Source of the DNA: Paraimprobicoccus trichonymphae
GTDB lineage: Bacteria > Bacillota > Clostridia > Oscillospirales > Acutalibacteraceae
DNA: 64,000 nt
Direction: 5' to 3'
NCBI GenBank assembly: GCA_036322875.1
Contig: AP027925.1
Location: 682,001 to 746,000 of the forward strand
Shown here one piece after another: positions 38,313-48,148 of this stretch. Both the position numbers and the translations under genes were made by a program. The first letter of the stretch is position 1, and the number at the start of each line of letters is the position of its first letter. The notes beneath the pieces are model-generated. The model did not search any database. It was not told where the DNA came from and saw only the letters and a program-made list of their open reading frames with translations.

Positions 38313-41117
38313 ATGCCAGAAAAAAACTATAATAGTACTATTAATTTACCGAAAACAGATTTTCCCATGAAGGCCAATTTACCTAAAAATGAAGTAATAA
38401 CTTTCAAAAATCTTGAAGAGAAAAATATATATTCTCAAATTATGAGAAAGAATGCTTTAAAACCGTTGTATATTTTGCATGATGGTCCACCATATGCTAA
38501 TGGAAATATTCATTTGGGACATGCTTTGAATAAAATTTTGAAAGATTTTGTTGTAAAATATAAAAATATGTCTGGTTTTAGGTCACCATATGTTCCTGGG
38601 TGGGATACTCATGGTTTACCAACTGAATTAAAAGCACGTGAAAAAGCTAAAATTAAGAAAAATCAGGATATTTCAGACTTAGAATTGAGAACAATTTGCA
38701 AAGAATTTGCTGTTTACTATATGAACAAACAAAGAGAACAATTTAAAAAATTAGGATTGTTAGGTGACTGGGATAATCCGTATATTACCTTGTTACCCGA
38801 ATTTGAATCAAAACAAATTGAAGTTTTTGCAAAAATGGCTTCTGAAAAAGCAATTTATCAGGGTTTAAAACCTGTGCATTGGTGTTATACTTGCGAAACT
38901 GCGCTTGCTGAAGCCGAAATTGAATATAATCAAGATAACTGTAGATCTATATATGTAAAATTTAGGGTGAAAACTCCTAATATATTTTTAAAAGGTTTAA
39001 AAGTGGATGTCAACAATACTTATTTCGTAATTTGGACTACTACTACTTGGACTTTACCGGCTAATGTTGCTATTTGTTTGCATCCAAAAATGGATTATAA
39101 TTTAATAAAATCAAAAAACGAATATTATATTATAGCTAAAGATTTAGTTAAAAATTGCATGGAAGGAATTGCTAATATTGGCGAGTATAAAATTGTATCT
39201 AATTTAAAAGGTTTTGAGCTTGAAAATATAACAGTTTTTCATCCATTTTTGGACAGAGAGTCTGTAATTATTACTGGAGAGCATGTTACCGCTGATTCTG
39301 GTACGGGTTGTGTTCATACTGCGCCTGGACACGGAATTGAAGATTTTGAAGTTTGCAGTAGATATAAAGATATTCCTGTTGTAGTACCTGTCGATAGTAA
39401 AGGTGTTTTAACAGAAGAAGTTGGAGAATTTAAAAATATTCATATTTCAAAAGTAGAAGAAAATATTATAGAAAATTTAAAAAAATCTAATTTATTATTT
39501 GGGGAAAAACATTTAAAACATCAGTATCCTCACTGTTGGAGATGTAAACAACCTGTTATTTTCAGAGCTACTAAACAATGGTTTTGCTCTATAGACAAGT
39601 TTAAAAATCAGGCTTTAAAAAGTATAAATTCAGTAAATTGGATTCCTAAATGGGGAAAAGACAGAATAAGCTCGATGATTTCGGATAGAAAAGACTGGTG
39701 TATTTCCAGACAAAGGAAGTGGGGCGTCCCGATACCGATATTTTTTTGTGATAACTGTAAAGAGCCACTGATAAATTCTGAAGTAATGTCAAATGTATCT
39801 AAAATATTTAAGTCGGAGGGTTCTGATTCTTGGTATTGTAAAAATTCCGAATATTTTATTACAGAAAATATAAAATGTCCAAAATGTAAAAATGACAAAT
39901 TTACGAAAGAAAACGATATAATGGATGTTTGGTTTGATTCTGGTGTTACTCACGAAGTTGTATGTAAAAGGGAAGACATGCAGTTTCCAGCTGATTTATA
40001 TCTGGAGGGGTCTGATCAGTATAGAGGTTGGTTTCAGTCTTCTTTACTTACTTCTGTTTGTATAAATGATAAAGCTCCTTATAAAAATGTAGTTTCTCAC
40101 GGTTGGGTTGTAGATGAAGAAGGCAAAAAACAGTCTAAATCTTTAGGAAATGGGATAAAACCTACTGAAGTTATAAATAAATACGGCACTGATATTTTTA
40201 GACTTTGGGTTGCATCTTCTGACTATCATTCGGATGTGAAAATTTCTCATAATATTTTAAACCAACTATCTGAGTCTTATAGAAAAATTAGAAATACTTT
40301 TAAATTTATCATAGGCAATTTATATGACTTTGATCCAAACACAACAAGTTTTAAATTTGAGAAACTTTTAGATATAGATAAGTTTATTTTAAATAAATTG
40401 AATAAGTTATATGATATTCTAATTAATTCTTATCAAAATTTCGAATTCCATTATATTTTTCATAGTATTCAAAAATTTTGTATTATAAATTTATCCAATT
40501 TTTATTTAGACATAATAAAAGATAGATTATATGTAGAGAAAGCTGATAGCTTCAAAAGAAAAACAGCTCAATATGTGATTTATATTATTTTAAGTAATTT
40601 AATCAGATTTTTAGCACCAATTTTGGCATATACTTCAGAAGAAGTTTGGAATCATATGCCGCATAAAACAAATGAAAATCTTGAAAGCATTTTGTTAAAT
40701 GACATTTTAGTTAAGTCTGATTTTGATTTAGATAGTAACTTTAGTAATTGCTGGGAAAAATTGCAAGAATTGAAAAACGAAGTAAGAAAAACTTTAGAAC
40801 AAGCAAGAAAAGATAAAGTTATAGGTTCATCTTTGGAAGCAAAAGTTTTAATTTTTTCTAAAAATAAGGAAATTCTTGAATTTTTAAGCAATAATTATCA
40901 AAATTTAAAAGATATTTTGATAGTTTCAGAAATCGAAATTTCAGATGATTTTGATGTTTTAAATAAACCCCCCCTGGAAAAAATGGAAGATGTTTTTGTT
41001 TCTATTGAACATTCTATAAATAAAAAATGTGAAAGATGTTGGATGTATTTAGATACAGTTGGGAAAAATTTAAGTAATTTTGATTTATGTGAAAGATGTA
41101 TAAAAGTTTTAGAATAA
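38313..41117 (+). CDS. ileS: Isoleucyl-tRNA synthetase
   Basis: 934 residues, full length. HLGH at residues 67-70 (GNIHLGHALNK), editing-domain sequence (WTTTTWTLPANVAI; HTAPGHGIEDFEV), KMSKS variant KKQSKSLGN near residue 603, anticodon-binding region and a C-terminal zinc cluster (CERCW...LCERC). ATG preceded by AGGAG. The next gene starts 40 bases later. No T-box seen, unusual for Firmicutes but common in reduced genomes. Confidence 0.98.
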   Translation: MPEKNYNSTINLPKTDFPMKANLPKNEVITFKNLEEKNIYSQIMRKNALKPLYILHDGPPYANGNIHLGHALNKILKDFVVKYKNMSGFRSPYVPGWDTHGLPTELKAREKAKIKKNQDISDLELRTICKEFAVYYMNKQREQFKKLGLLGDWDNPYITLLPEFESKQIEVFAKMASEKAIYQGLKPVHWCYTCETALAEAEIEYNQDNCRSIYVKFRVKTPNIFLKGLKVDVNNTYFVIWTTTTWTLPANVAICLHPKMDYNLIKSKNEYYIIAKDLVKNCMEGIANIGEYKIVSNLKGFELENITVFHPFLDRESVIITGEHVTADSGTGCVHTAPGHGIEDFEVCSRYKDIPVVVPVDSKGVLTEEVGEFKNIHISKVEENIIENLKKSNLLFGEKHLKHQYPHCWRCKQPVIFRATKQWFCSIDKFKNQALKSINSVNWIPKWGKDRISSMISDRKDWCISRQRKWGVPIPIFFCDNCKEPLINSEVMSNVSKIFKSEGSDSWYCKNSEYFITENIKCPKCKNDKFTKENDIMDVWFDSGVTHEVVCKREDMQFPADLYLEGSDQYRGWFQSSLLTSVCINDKAPYKNVVSHGWVVDEEGKKQSKSLGNGIKPTEVINKYGTDIFRLWVASSDYHSDVKISHNILNQLSESYRKIRNTFKFIIGNLYDFDPNTTSFKFEKLLDIDKFILNKLNKLYDILINSYQNFEFHYIFHSIQKFCIINLSNFYLDIIKDRLYVEKADSFKRKTAQYVIYIILSNLIRFLAPILAYTSEEVWNHMPHKTNENLESILLNDILVKSDFDLDSNFSNCWEKLQELKNEVRKTLEQARKDKVIGSSLEAKVLIFSKNKEILEFLSNNYQNLKDILIVSEIEISDDFDVLNKPPLEKMEDVFVSIEHSINKKCERCWMYLDTVGKNLSNFDLCERCIKVLE

Positions 41118-41156
41118 TTTTTTCTAAAAATTAGAAATGATAAAGGGGAAGAAGAT

Positions 41157-41948
41157 TTGTCAGTTTTAAACTTTGTTAACACAGAAATAGTAGAAAAATT
41201 AAAAGTAGTTATCGGAAAAAATGCTGAATTAATAAGATACAATGAATCTAGGTCGACTTCCGATGGCATGATCTGTTATAGTGCTGATTTTAAATATACT
41301 ATTGTGGGTACTGAAGATGAAATATTAAATGAAAATAAAGCAAAGAAAAAACTTAAAAAAATGGCTGGAAAAAAAGCTGAGTTGATACAATTTGAGGTCA
41401 AAGCAGAAGAAAATCAAAAAATTTATACTGCTGTTTTCAGAATAAAATTTACAAAGAATAATTTATCAACTCTGGATAAATTAAAAGAATTAAAATCAAT
41501 TACAGACAAAAATGCTGAACTTATAGAGTACTATGGACCTAAAATTACTTTAAGCGGCATAGTTTACAGCGCTAATTTTGAATATACTATTGTAGATAAT
41601 GAAGATAAGATATTAAGTGAAGATGAAGCAAAGAAAGAGCTTAAAAAAATGGCTGGAAAAGAAGCTGAATTAATGAAATTTAAAGTTAAAACAAAAAACA
41701 GCAAAAAAATTTATATGGCTATTTTCAGGATAAAACTTACAGATATAATGGGAAAAAAAGAAATACTAAATACTATAATTGAAAAAATAATTGAAATTGA
41801 AAATGTTACTGTCCTTGACTTTCAAGACTTTTACAACGGAAATTACAAACTTGTAGTTGCTGACAAATCTGGTAAAGTCTATATAGAGAATTTTAATGAA
41901 TCGGTTGTTTTTAATAATTTAGATTTGCTTTCATATTTTTTTGACTGA
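41157..41948 (+). CDS. Hypothetical protein with a tandem duplicated domain
   Basis: 263 residues. Two roughly 95-residue units share KNAELI, YSA(D/N)F(K/E)YTIV, KKMAGK(K/E)AEL and KIY-A-FRIK. A unique 65-residue tail follows (VTVLDFQDFYNGNYKLVVAD). TTG start with AAAGGGG. No signal peptide or membrane segment, so cytoplasmic. Duplication within one gene is recent in shape, since the units are still close in sequence. Not recognised as a known family. It may be co-transcribed with ileS. Confidence 0.6.
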   Translation: MSVLNFVNTEIVEKLKVVIGKNAELIRYNESRSTSDGMICYSADFKYTIVGTEDEILNENKAKKKLKKMAGKKAELIQFEVKAEENQKIYTAVFRIKFTKNNLSTLDKLKELKSITDKNAELIEYYGPKITLSGIVYSANFEYTIVDNEDKILSEDEAKKELKKMAGKEAELMKFKVKTKNSKKIYMAIFRIKLTDIMGKKEILNTIIEKIIEIENVTVLDFQDFYNGNYKLVVADKSGKVYIENFNESVVFNNLDLLSYFFD

Positions 41949-42095
41949 TTTTAGTGTTACTTATATTTATTTCTAAAGTTGTAAATCAAAGGCTCACTGC
42001 CGTGAATATAATACGCAATGATGCATTAACATATTTAAACTTCTTTATTCCTCTTAAAATAAAAATAAAATTTTATCAAGAATTAAATGTAAAAC

Positions 42096-42290
42096 CTAAG
42101 CTTCTTTTAATTCTTTTTTTACAACTTCTACATCGTTGTAATAACCGCAATTCTTACAAACTTTATGAGACACCCTAAAAAACCCGCATTTTTTACAGGT
42201 AACCAAATTTGGAGAGGTTAATTTCCAAACATTAGAACGCCTTTTATTTTTTCTAGATTTTGAATTTTTCCTTTTTGGTGAATAAGACAT
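42096..42290 (-). CDS. rpmF: 50S ribosomal protein L32
   Basis: 64 residues: a basic SPKRKNSKSRKNKRRSN start and two Cys pairs (CKKCGFFR, CKNCGYY), the zinc-binding form of L32. ATG with GGAAGGTG upstream. Alone on the minus strand; DUF177/yceD, its common partner, is not adjacent. Confidence 0.96.
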   Translation of the reverse strand: MSYSPKRKNSKSRKNKRRSNVWKLTSPNLVTCKKCGFFRVSHKVCKNCGYYNDVEVVKKELKEA

Positions 42291-42378
42291 TTTTACACCT
42301 TCCTTACACTTTAAAATATTTTCTTATTATATTATATAAATTGAATTTTATCTTTTAAAATAAATAATGTCAAGTATT

Positions 42379-43665
42379 TTACACGACATTTTCCGAAACT
42401 TCATATTCATATGGGATTTTTTTAATATCTGCACCTAATTCTCTGAATTTTTCTACTATGTTTTCATAACCACGTTCTATATAAGAAATTTCTTCTATAA
42501 TTGTGGTTCCAAAAGCTGAGAGACCAGCTATGATTAAAGCGGCACCAGCTCTTAAATCTGTAGCCTGAACTGTCGCACCGTTTAAACTTTTAACGCCTTC
42601 AACTATAGCCATTTTACTATCTACTGATATCTGAGCACCCATCCTTCTTAATTCTTCCACATATCTAAATCTGTTATTCCATATAGACTCATTAATTATA
42701 CTAGTTCCGTTTGCAATAGCTAATAACGTAGTGATTTGTGGCTGCATATCAGTTGGAAAACCAGGATAAGGTAAAGTCTTGATGTTACATTTATTTAAAC
42801 AAGTTTTTTCATTAGAAACTTGTATACTTTCATCGTAAACTTTTACTGAAACTCCTATTTCTTCCAGTTTTGCAATAGTAGAATCTAAATGTTTTGGTAT
42901 AACATTTTTTATGATTATATTTCCATTAGTTACTGCAGCTGCCGTCATATAAGTACCTGCTTCAATTTGGTCTGGAATTATAGAATAATCTGTACTTTTT
43001 AGTTCTCTTACTCCTCGTATTTTTATAACATCTGTACCAGCACCACAAATATCTGCTCCCATGCAATTTAAAAAATTCGCTAAATCCACAACATGTGGTT
43101 CTTTTGCAGTATTCTCTATAACTGTAGTTCCATGAGCTTTTGCAGCAGCGAGCATTATATTTATAGTAGCTCCTACTGAAACTATATCTAAGTATATATT
43201 ATTACCTATTAATTTATCGCAAGTTATACTTACAACTCCAGATTTTAATTCATATTTTGCACCTAAAGCTAAAAAACCTTTTAAATGTTGATCTATAGGT
43301 CTAACGCCTAAAGCACACCCTCCAGGCATTAAAACAGTAGCTTTTGAAAATTTTCCTAGTAAAGCCCCCAATAAATAATAAGAACCTCGCATTTTTCTTA
43401 TCAAGTCCGAAGAAGCAATATGTGACAAAACGTTCCTAGTGTCTATCTCTAAAGTATTTTTATTTAGCACTTTAACGACAGCACCTAATTCTGCCATTAT
43501 ATTACATATAAGAGTAATATCACTTATATTAGGTATATTTCCAATTGTACAAATTCCATTAGATAAAATAGTAGCAGGAATTATAGCTACAGCCGCATTT
43601 TTTGCACCACTTATCGAAACCTTTCCATTTAATTTTTTACCTCCATTAATTACTATTTTTTCCAT
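42379..43665 (-). CDS. murA: UDP-N-acetylglucosamine 1-carboxyvinyltransferase
   Basis: 428 residues. It makes the first committed step of peptidoglycan synthesis, adding enolpyruvate to UDP-GlcNAc. N-terminal GAKNAAVAIIP, the catalytic Cys117 in PGGCALGVRPIDQH, DQIEAGTYM and the late LRAGAALIIAGL are all present. TAGGAGGTG precedes the ATG. Cys rather than Asp at the active site suggests fosfomycin sensitivity by family knowledge. Confidence 0.97.
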   Translation of the reverse strand: MEKIVINGGKKLNGKVSISGAKNAAVAIIPATILSNGICTIGNIPNISDITLICNIMAELGAVVKVLNKNTLEIDTRNVLSHIASSDLIRKMRGSYYLLGALLGKFSKATVLMPGGCALGVRPIDQHLKGFLALGAKYELKSGVVSITCDKLIGNNIYLDIVSVGATINIMLAAAKAHGTTVIENTAKEPHVVDLANFLNCMGADICGAGTDVIKIRGVRELKSTDYSIIPDQIEAGTYMTAAAVTNGNIIIKNVIPKHLDSTIAKLEEIGVSVKVYDESIQVSNEKTCLNKCNIKTLPYPGFPTDMQPQITTLLAIANGTSIINESIWNNRFRYVEELRRMGAQISVDSKMAIVEGVKSLNGATVQATDLRAGAALIIAGLSAFGTTIIEEISYIERGYENIVEKFRELGADIKKIPYEYEVSENVV

Positions 43666-43739
43666 TTAAATGCACCTCCTAAATTTTTATAAATGTTCCA
43701 TACTTTTATTTTTATCGTAATAACGTAAAACTATTCAAA

Positions 43740-44600
43740 CTAAATTTTCAAATTATTTTCAAGAAATACAAAATCATCGAAACTCAAGTTTTCAGCTCTT
43801 ATTAATAAATTTATATTATTTTTTAAAAAAATATTTTCCAAAAATTTTTTTGATAACCTAAATTCAGAACTTAAATTATTTATTAATTTTTTTCTTTTTT
43901 TTCTAAATCCAGCTCTTACTATTCTAAAAAAATTATCTTTGTTATTTATTTTAAAAAATTTATTTTTATTGATTATAATTTTCACAACACTTGAATTTAC
44001 TTTAGGTTCAGGAAAGAATTTAGTTTTATTAATATTAAATAAAATCTCAGCTTCAGAGTAATATCTAATAGAAACGCTTATACTACCACATTTTTTGTCA
44101 CCTGGTATAGCACAAATTCTCTCAGCAGATTCCTTTTGTAACATAAAAATCATGCTATGTATATTTATATTTTCCTCTAAAATTTTCATTATTATCTTCG
44201 AAGTGATATAATAGGGTAAATTCGCGCACATCATTACTTTATCAAATTTATCAAACTCACTCAACAACAAAAAACCCAAGTCCAAATCGAAAACATCTGA
44301 ATTTATTATTTTTATATTTGAAAAACCTTTTAAAGTTTCATTAAGTATGCAGATTAGTCTATCGTCTTTTTCTATAGTAATAATTTTATCTGATATTTTT
44401 GCTAACTCTTTAGTTAAAGTCCCAATTCCAGAGCCAATTTCTATTATTCCGATTTTTTCATTGCTTATTGAACATTCTTGCGCCATTTTTTTGCAAGTCT
44501 CCGAATCGATAATAAAATTTTGTCCTAAATTTTTATTAATTTTAAACCTATATTTTTTTAATATTTTTTTTATCGTGTCAATATTATATAAATTACACAC
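43740..44600 (-). CDS. rsmA: 16S rRNA dimethyladenosine transferase
   Basis: 286 residues. NLGQNFIID start, SAM-binding IIEIGSGIGTLTKEL (about residues 52-66), acidic IEKDDRL, catalytic ANLPYY (126-131) and the C-terminal KINNKDNFFRIVRAGFRKKRKK helix region. It dimethylates two adenines near the 3' end of 16S rRNA. GTG start; no strong site visible. Complete, also called ksgA. Confidence 0.95.
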   Translation of the reverse strand: MCNLYNIDTIKKILKKYRFKINKNLGQNFIIDSETCKKMAQECSISNEKIGIIEIGSGIGTLTKELAKISDKIITIEKDDRLICILNETLKGFSNIKIINSDVFDLDLGFLLLSEFDKFDKVMMCANLPYYITSKIIMKILEENINIHSMIFMLQKESAERICAIPGDKKCGSISVSIRYYSEAEILFNINKTKFFPEPKVNSSVVKIIINKNKFFKINNKDNFFRIVRAGFRKKRKKLINNLSSEFRLSKKFLENIFLKNNINLLIRAENLSFDDFVFLENNLKI

Positions 44601-44679
44601 AGTATTATTCTATCACAAAATTTCATTTTTTAACTTTCAAAAATTTCATTTCAAAGACGTCAATTACCCTATGCCAGGC

Positions 44680-44935
44680 TTGTAACAACCCAGCGGTTCG
44701 AACGATTTATATCTCCCACTTTTAGCTTGCGCAGTGGTGTTATATCATAGACAGATTGACATGCTGCCTTACAAAACAAGTTTACTTATTTTGTACTTCA
44801 ACTATGTACTCATTTCCAATGCGTTGAAGATTCATTGCACCAATACGGTTATCGTCAGATGTGTATCCGCAAGATTTACACTTGAAAAAATGGTGTTTCT
44901 TTCCCTGTTAGCTCTTTCTATAATGACCACTTATA
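44680..44935 (-). pseudogene. TnpB C-terminal fragment
   Basis: The minus strand contains HHFFKCKSCGYTSDDNRIGA then MNLQRIGNEYI, the C-terminal zinc-ribbon and RuvC end of a TnpB/IS1341 protein. Nothing of the N-terminal two thirds is attached. A relic of a further IS605-type element. Confidence 0.7.
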
Positions 44936-45082
44936 TTATAAAATTTTAGAAAAAATTGTCAAACAGTTTAAAAATTTTAAGAAAAGGCTCAGGTGAAATC
45001 AAAATTTTAAGCTCCAAATAGCAAAAACTATGCCTTGAGAAATTTATTGTTATATATATCTTAAATTAACAATTTCAAAACT
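44936..45082. other. Short intergenic stretch
   Basis: No gene or structure recognised between the TnpB fragment and the asd stop codon. Confidence 0.4.
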
Positions 45083-46165
45083 TTAAATATAATTTTTATA
45101 ACATAGCAGTTCAGCTAGCAATATAGCTCCTCCAGCTGCACCCCTAACAGTATTATGTGACATCGAAACAAATTTAATATCAAATTGAGTATCTTTTCTT
45201 AATCTTCCTATCGAAATACCCATTCCATTTTCTAAATCTCTTTCATATTTAATTTGTGGTCTATCAGGTTCTGAAAAATATCTTAGAAATTTTTTAGGTG
45301 CACTTGGTAATTTTAAGTTTCGAATATGTGCATTATAATTATTCCATTTAGATATTATTTCTTCTAAATTATCTACTTTTTTTTCAAAAGATACGAAAAC
45401 AGCAGCAGCGTGTCCATCAGTTATTGGTATTCTAAAACATTGTGAAGTTATATTTATTTTATTATTTAATATAATTTTATTATCTTTGATCTTACCCCAA
45501 ATTTTAAGTGGTTCTATTTCAGATTTTTCTTCTTCACCACTTATATATGGAATTAAATTATCTCGCATCTCTGACCAGTTTTCAAAAGTTTTGCCAGCGC
45601 CTGAAATTGCTTGGTAAGTGCACACTAAAATATTTTTTATGTTTAAATCTAAAAGAGAATGTATAGCCGGCACATAACATTGTATAGAACAATTTGATTT
45701 TACTGCTATAAAACCTTTTTTTGTGTTTAATCTTTTTTTTTGAATTTCTATAATTTCAAGATGCTCAGGATTAATTTCTGGTATTACCATAGGAATATCA
45801 AATTCTAGTCTATTTGCACTGTTATTCGAAATTACAGGACATTCTAATTTGGCATAAGATTCTTCTAATTCTTTAGTTTCAAGTTTATTTATATTTATAG
45901 CACAAAATACAAAATCTACTTCTGAAGCTATTTTTTTTTTATCTCTTATTAAATCTAAAATTTCAAATTTTTTTAATTTTTCGAATACAGAAATATTTAA
46001 AATATTAGTTTTATAACTGAGAACTTCTTCTAAAGTTTTATTAGCTGATCTGTAACTTGCAGCTAAAATTTTTATTTCAAACCAAGGATGGTTTTCAAGT
46101 AAATTCATAAATTTTTGGCCTACCATACCAGTAGCTCCTAAAATTCCTACTTTAAATTTTCGCAT
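45083..46165 (-). CDS. asd: Aspartate-semialdehyde dehydrogenase, archaeal/fungal-type
   Basis: 360 residues from ATG 46165 (MRKFKVGILGATGMVGQKF); 15 extra in-frame residues upstream are not conserved. NADP fold at residues 7-17, catalytic Cys159 in KSNCSIQCY, and later CFRIPITDGHAAAVFV and SMSHNTVRGAAGGAI. It reduces aspartyl phosphate for lysine/diaminopimelate, threonine and methionine synthesis. The SNCS form is the second ASADH class, seen in archaea, fungi and some Clostridia. No other pathway gene adjoins. Confidence 0.93.
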   Translation of the reverse strand: MRKFKVGILGATGMVGQKFMNLLENHPWFEIKILAASYRSANKTLEEVLSYKTNILNISVFEKLKKFEILDLIRDKKKIASEVDFVFCAININKLETKELEESYAKLECPVISNNSANRLEFDIPMVIPEINPEHLEIIEIQKKRLNTKKGFIAVKSNCSIQCYVPAIHSLLDLNIKNILVCTYQAISGAGKTFENWSEMRDNLIPYISGEEEKSEIEPLKIWGKIKDNKIILNNKINITSQCFRIPITDGHAAAVFVSFEKKVDNLEEIISKWNNYNAHIRNLKLPSAPKKFLRYFSEPDRPQIKYERDLENGMGISIGRLRKDTQFDIKFVSMSHNTVRGAAGGAILLAELLCYKNYI

Positions 46166-46297
46166 ATTAAATAAAAATACCTCATAATTATCATTTATAC
46201 AATATAACATTCATTTTTTTGATTTTTGTGAATATAAAACCTAATTTTTCATTATAAAATAAAATTGTTCAAACTGTCAATTTTTAAAATATTCCAG

Positions 46298-46330
46298 GGA
46301 ATCCTCCCATAAGCTAAAGCTTGTGGGCTT
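46298..46330 (-). repeat. Solo hairpin of IS605-type end
   Basis: CCCATAAGCT, two bases, AGCTTGTGGG: ten base pairs including one G-T, preceded by GGAATCCT. Such hairpins mark right ends of tnpB elements. Confidence 0.45.
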
Positions 46331-46424
46331 CCGATATGTATTATCAAGTTTTAAAAATGATATATAATCCATTTAGTGAATGTGAATTGGAGTTCATCTC
46401 TATCCATACGAGCAAAACTCAGCA

Positions 46425-46657
46425 TTTGCCCCTCTGCTTTGCGCAGATTTTTGGTTTAACGTTCGTCGCAGGCCAACCGACACCATTTCATTTCAAGTGT
46501 AAATTCCCGTTGAGTCCCCACAGTGTCTTTTTTCCATGCTTTAAGTTTCAACTTGGTTTTCGTTGAAGCACTCTTGAGATTTTAACATACCATTATTTTT
46601 TGTCAATATTTTTGCAATTCATTCGCTAAAATAAATATTTAACGGTTTTATATAACA
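46425..46657 (-). repeat. Promoter-bearing IS605-end repeat, copy 4
   Basis: Inverse orientation. Minus strand: AACCGTTAAATATTTATTTT left end, TTGACA, 16 bases, TAAAAT (TATGTTAAAAT), ACCAAGTTGAAACTTAAAGC body, then the GGAATTTACACTTGAAATG block and a right end with GCAAAGCAGAGGGG. Confidence 0.7.
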
Positions 46658-46699
46658 ATATTAAACTGCGCGTGTTAAGCTTAATTACGTAAACGAGGA

Positions 46700-47220
46700 G
46701 CGGTATGGTTTCTGTATCATAAAGAAGAACTTTAGCAGCAACCCCTTACCATCGCTGGTTCAGATTTTAAAATTTTTCTTATAAAATATCTTGCACCGAT
46801 ATTATATGTTGCATTTAAACCACGGTTGTACATTTTTGGGATAGAAAAAACACAAATTGAGTAGTTATACTTTTTTTCCCTTTTATACTGTATAAATTCC
46901 ACGTTCTATCTTGCAGGTACCATCGAAAGCTAATTTTGACGTACTCCATACACAAACTCTGCTGATTTTAATGCCGTTTTTTAGTGCATTATGCTCAACA
47001 ATTTTTTTACACTATAAATTAGGCTTTTGATTTTTGCTGCCTTTTTTCTTTCATGTAAATTCCAAATGCTCGAATACAATTGTGTAAACGTTATACAATA
47101 ACAAACTCTACAATTTCTTTTGTTGTTTTACGAACGATATCGGTATTGATATCATTAACATGTTGACAAAAAAAGAATAGGTGTTTTGCGAGCATCGCCT
47201 TTTTAACCCTATTTATCGAT
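46700..47220 (-). pseudogene. TnpB remnant
   Basis: On the minus strand broken frames give FGIYMKERRQQKSKA and, near the 5' coordinate end, YNRGLNATYNIGARYFIRKI, a common C-terminal block of TnpB/IS1341 proteins. Many stops. It lies between two inversely oriented copies of the 240-bp repeat. Confidence 0.6.
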
Positions 47221-47226
47221 TTATAC

Positions 47227-47477
47227 AAACCCATGAGAAAACCGTTAAATATTTATTTTAGCAGATGAATCATAAAAATATTGACAAAAAATAAGGGTAT
47301 GCTAAAATTATGCAAAGATGTTGTTTTAAAGAAAACCAAGTTGAAGCCCAAGCATTAAAAATAAAATACCATGGGGTCACGGGAATTTGCACTTGAAATG
47401 AAACTTACTTAAGATGAGTAATCGCCGGGACGTAAATCCAAGAATCTGTTTGGTCTTTAGCCAAGCAGAGTGTCAAA
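47227..47477 (+). repeat. Promoter-bearing IS605-end repeat, copy 5
   Basis: The best-preserved right end: left AACCGTTAAATATTTATTTT, TTGACA, 16 bases, TAAAAT, ACCAAGTTGAAGCCCAAGC, GGGGTCACGGGAATTTGCAC, TTGAAATGAAAC, and finally GAATCTGTTTGG...CCAAGCAGAGTGTCAA. A tnpA relic follows at once. Confidence 0.75.
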
Positions 47478-47499
47478 GTAGGATATTTTTTTATGCAAA

Positions 47500-47835
47500 T
47501 ATCGAAAAAATTGTTTAGCTGATAAAATATTTCGGATGATATTAATCAATTTTCACTTGAAATTTGCAAGAGACATAGTATTACATGGAAACCGATAAAG
47601 ACCACATATAATACATTACATGACAAAAACTAATCTCACCATTGCGTTATTAAATCTTGCTAAAATGATGAAAAGCTTTACAACTTATCATATATGGCGT
47701 AATCATGCAGATTTTTTAAGAAATCATTTTTGGAGAGAACAGACTTTTTGGATTGATGGTTATTTTATATGTTTCATTTGGAATATTATTTAAGCTACCC
47801 TAAAAAACTATATTGAAAATCAAGGACAATCAATC
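47500..47835 (+). pseudogene. IS200-type TnpA (Y1 transposase) relic
   Basis: Frames give METDKDHI at 47587, then LLKMMKSFTTYHIWRNHAD, FLRNHFWREQTFWIDGYFIC and LKNYIENQG, the order seen in IS200/IS605 TnpA, with the catalytic Tyr in the last block. The HUH motif region is shifted out of frame. Inactive. Confidence 0.75.
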
Positions 47836-48148
47836 ACTGTTGCCGCAATCTCGCCAGTTAAGCTAATATGATTACGACGACATTTTTTCAAAGTTATATT
47901 TAAATATTCAAGTAAAAAAATTACTGGGCTTTTTTTATTTTTCTAATTGATATATTAACTTGACAAATCGCATGCCAATTTTAGCCAACAAATTACCATT
48001 TACACGTTTAAAACTTTAGTTAGCGGGAAATAAACGTCCAATTTTTTTGTAAATTTCATTTGTTATTTTCATTTTTCAGTATATCAAATTTTATTTCACG
48101 CAAAAAAGCTCTACTATCAATAATAATATAATAAAAAAATTTTTAAGT
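47836..48148. other. Intergenic
   Basis: About 310 bases with no recognised gene or repeat. Confidence 0.4.

Noticed and set aside
46321..46566. 81-codon frame
   Set aside because: It is read through the right end of repeat copy 4 and is not a gene.
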